From Verrucomicrobiaceae bacterium (GTDB lineage: Bacteria; Verrucomicrobiota; Verrucomicrobiia; Verrucomicrobiales; Verrucomicrobiaceae): 64,000 nucleotides of DNA. The stretch is taken from NCBI GenBank assembly GCA_947458455.1, contig CANGYJ010000002.1, positions 372,001-436,000 of the forward strand, given 5' to 3'. This document shows, piece by piece, positions 62,651 through 64,000 of this stretch (its first letter is position 1; each line of letters starts with the position of its first letter). Below the pieces are notes generated by a model. That model saw only the letters and a program-made list of their open reading frames with translations, did no database searches and was not told the origin of the DNA. The position numbers and the translations under genes are program-made.

Positions 62651-63292
62651 ATGAACCCCATCCTCTCCGCCAGCGCCCCTCAGCTCACCGCACGTCAGCA
62701 GGAACTGCTCGATTACCTTCGCGGCTACCAGCGCACCAACGGCGTCATGCCCTCCACGCGGGACATTCAGCGTCACTTCGGCTTCTCGAGTCAGACGGCC
62801 GCGATGAGTCACCTGAGAGCTTTGGAGAAAAAAGGGGCCATTCGCCGCCATCCCAACATGGCCCGCGCCGTCGTTTTTCCGGAAGACCTCGATCGTGCTG
62901 AGATCATCGACATTCCCGTCTTCGGCAGCATTCCCGCCGGCATGCCGAGCGATGCAGCCCAGCACGCCGAAGGTTGCATCTCGGTCGATATCAACACGCT
63001 CGGCATCCCGCGTGCCTCGAAAAGCTTTGCCCTCAAAGTGCGTGGTGATTCGATGATCGAGGCGCACATCTGCAGCGGTGATCTCGTCATCCTCGAAATC
63101 AAGGAACCGCGTGAGAAAGACATCGTCGCCGCATTGATCGACGGTGAGACGACCCTCAAACGCTACCTCGTCAGCAACGGGCAGCCCGTTCTCAAAGCCG
63201 AAAATGAGGAGTATCCAGACCTCCTGCCCGCTCGCGAGCTGCTCATCCAAGGCGTCATGATCGGCATGATCCGCCATTTCAGAAGAGATTGA
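62651..63292 (+). CDS. lexA: LexA repressor
   Basis: A 213-residue SOS repressor-protease. An N-terminal winged helix (PQLTARQQELLDYL ... SSQTAAMSHLRALEKKGAIRR) binds DNA. The self-cleavage site is Ala96-Gly97 in IPAGMPSD, and the catalytic pair is Ser134 in RGDSMIE and Lys170 in TLKRY, all conserved. RecA filaments trigger cleavage after DNA damage and release repression. The start lacks a Shine-Dalgarno sequence and the operator lies just upstream. It is transcribed away from the TPR-bioF pair. Confidence 0.96.
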   Translation: MNPILSASAPQLTARQQELLDYLRGYQRTNGVMPSTRDIQRHFGFSSQTAAMSHLRALEKKGAIRRHPNMARAVVFPEDLDRAEIIDIPVFGSIPAGMPSDAAQHAEGCISVDINTLGIPRASKSFALKVRGDSMIEAHICSGDLVILEIKEPREKDIVAALIDGETTLKRYLVSNGQPVLKAENEEYPDLLPARELLIQGVMIGMIRHFRRD

Positions 63293-63308
63293 GCCTCCCA
63301 GTGGTGCC

Positions 63309-64000
63309 ATGACAGGCTACTTCGACTTCAATGCCACCACGCCGCTGCTGCCCGAGGCACGCGAGGCTTGGCTGCGAGCCGCTGAAAAGCACTGGCACAA
63401 TCCTTCCAGTCTCTACCGTGAGGCGGGCATCACCAATCAGAAGCTCGAGACAGCACGGGAGCGGCTGGGTGAATTACTTCGGGTGGAAGCAGAGCGTATC
63501 GTCTTCACTTCGGGAGCCACGGAGGCAAACAACCTGCTCTTTTCAGCCTTCACAGGCCAAAAAACGGCGATTTCCACTATCGAGCATCCCAGCGTCCGCG
63601 AAGCCGCACGGCAATGGACGAAGGTTTCGACCTTCGAGGCAGAGGGTGAGATGCCTGAAGGCGTGGCACTCGTCTCCGTGATGGCGGCGAACAATGAAAG
63701 CGGTCAGCTTTTACCTTGGCGGGAGCTTTCGCTACTTTGCCGTGCCAAAGGCATCCCCTTTCACACCGATGCCACTCAATGGCTTGGCAAGCTGGAGGCC
63801 GATTTCAGCACCTGCGATTACCTCAGCGGCTCGGCGCATAAATTTGGTGGGCCGAAGGGTGCGGGCTTTCTCGTGCTTCGCGATGAAAACGAGCGCATCC
63901 GCCTCATCCACGGCGGCCCGCAGGAAAATGGCCGCCGCGCTGGCACGGAGAACTATCCCGCCATCGAGGCCATGGTCACGGCATTGGAGACGATCACGCC
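63309..64000 (+). CDS. Cysteine desulfurase-like class V aminotransferase (3'-truncated)
   Basis: The first 230 residues of a PLP enzyme that continues past the right edge of the window. It begins YFDFNATTPLLPEARE, then FTSGATEANNLLFSAF, TIEHPSVREAA, FHTDATQWLGKL and the PLP-binding Lys in GSAHKFGGPKGAGFLVL, followed by GGPQENGRRAGTENYP, typical of NifS/IscS-type desulfurases. These enzymes release sulfur from cysteine for Fe-S clusters or tRNA thiolation. The active-site Cys lies in the missing C-terminal part, so it cannot be checked. It starts 16 bases after lexA and may be in the same transcript. Confidence 0.85.
   Translation, partial: MTGYFDFNATTPLLPEAREAWLRAAEKHWHNPSSLYREAGITNQKLETARERLGELLRVEAERIVFTSGATEANNLLFSAFTGQKTAISTIEHPSVREAARQWTKVSTFEAEGEMPEGVALVSVMAANNESGQLLPWRELSLLCRAKGIPFHTDATQWLGKLEADFSTCDYLSGSAHKFGGPKGAGFLVLRDENERIRLIHGGPQENGRRAGTENYPAIEAMVTALETIT

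Overview
This window looks like a chromosome segment of a high-GC member of the Verrucomicrobia, probably the Verrucomicrobiales (Prosthecobacter/Verrucomicrobium side). The assignment is an inference. It rests on several secreted sulfatases beside a Tat-exported Gfo/Idh/MocA oxidoreductase, on many serine/threonine-kinase-like proteins, on a palindromic LexA box of the TGTTC-N4-GAACA type remembered for this phylum, on translation starts mostly without Shine-Dalgarno sequences, and on intergenic DNA full of hairpin-forming repeats. No tRNA, rRNA, CRISPR array, IS element or prophage was found.

Layout. 1-5.7 kb: end of a GlcD-type oxidase, a DksA-like protein with a histone-H1-like tail, rpmG, rpsR, folE2, sua5 and a methyltransferase. 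5.7-10 kb: a bilobed aspartic protease and two divergent secreted sulfatases. 10-15.2 kb: the conserved rpmH-rnpA-yidD-yidC-jag block, then a secreted membrane-anchored protein. 15.4-20.1 kb: 3D-domain protein, creatininase family, msrA, mnmM-like gene, and rpsA behind a hairpin-rich leader. 20.2-29.5 kb: DUF255 thioredoxin protein, a toxin-antitoxin pair, Gfo/Idh/MocA, RapA, and lipid genes. 29.5-35.5 kb: one polypeptide with two sulfatase domains, sufE, and a predicted membrane pseudokinase. 35.6-43.1 kb: YkgJ-type protein, purine nucleoside phosphorylase, dnaK, a PD-(D/E)XK-like orphan, groES-groEL and a HIT protein. 43.1-51.5 kb: ABC ATPase, single-lobe protease, bioA, a double-frameshifted secreted gene, a kinase-receiver fusion and a secretin-domain protein. 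51.5-57.7 kb: nuoJKLMN behind a sequence matching the Rex operator. 57.8-64 kb: ilvD, a porin, a TPR-bioF operon, lexA with its own operator, and a truncated cysteine desulfurase-like gene.

How the genes fit together. The rpmH-jag, nuoJ-N, groES-groEL and folE2-sua5 groups are ordinary operons, several joined by 1-4 base stop/start overlaps. The sulfatases and Tat oxidoreductase suggest growth on sulfated polysaccharides, although no sulfatase-maturation enzyme is in view. Complex I appears only as its 3' half (J-N), so the A-I genes must lie elsewhere. Biotin genes are scattered: bioA at 45 kb and bioF at 61 kb.

The most unusual material is intergenic. At least eight loci carry an element made of a short word repeated in one arm and its reverse complement in the other, and the word differs between loci. 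The clearest is a perfect 30-bp inverted repeat between nuoM and nuoN. Two further 9-bp hairpins with an identical TTCC loop and compensatory stem changes lie just after groEL and nuoN. Other points worth a second look are the double-sulfatase fusion, the pseudokinase overlapping sufE, the kinase-receiver fusion, and the DksA-like protein that has lost its zinc finger.
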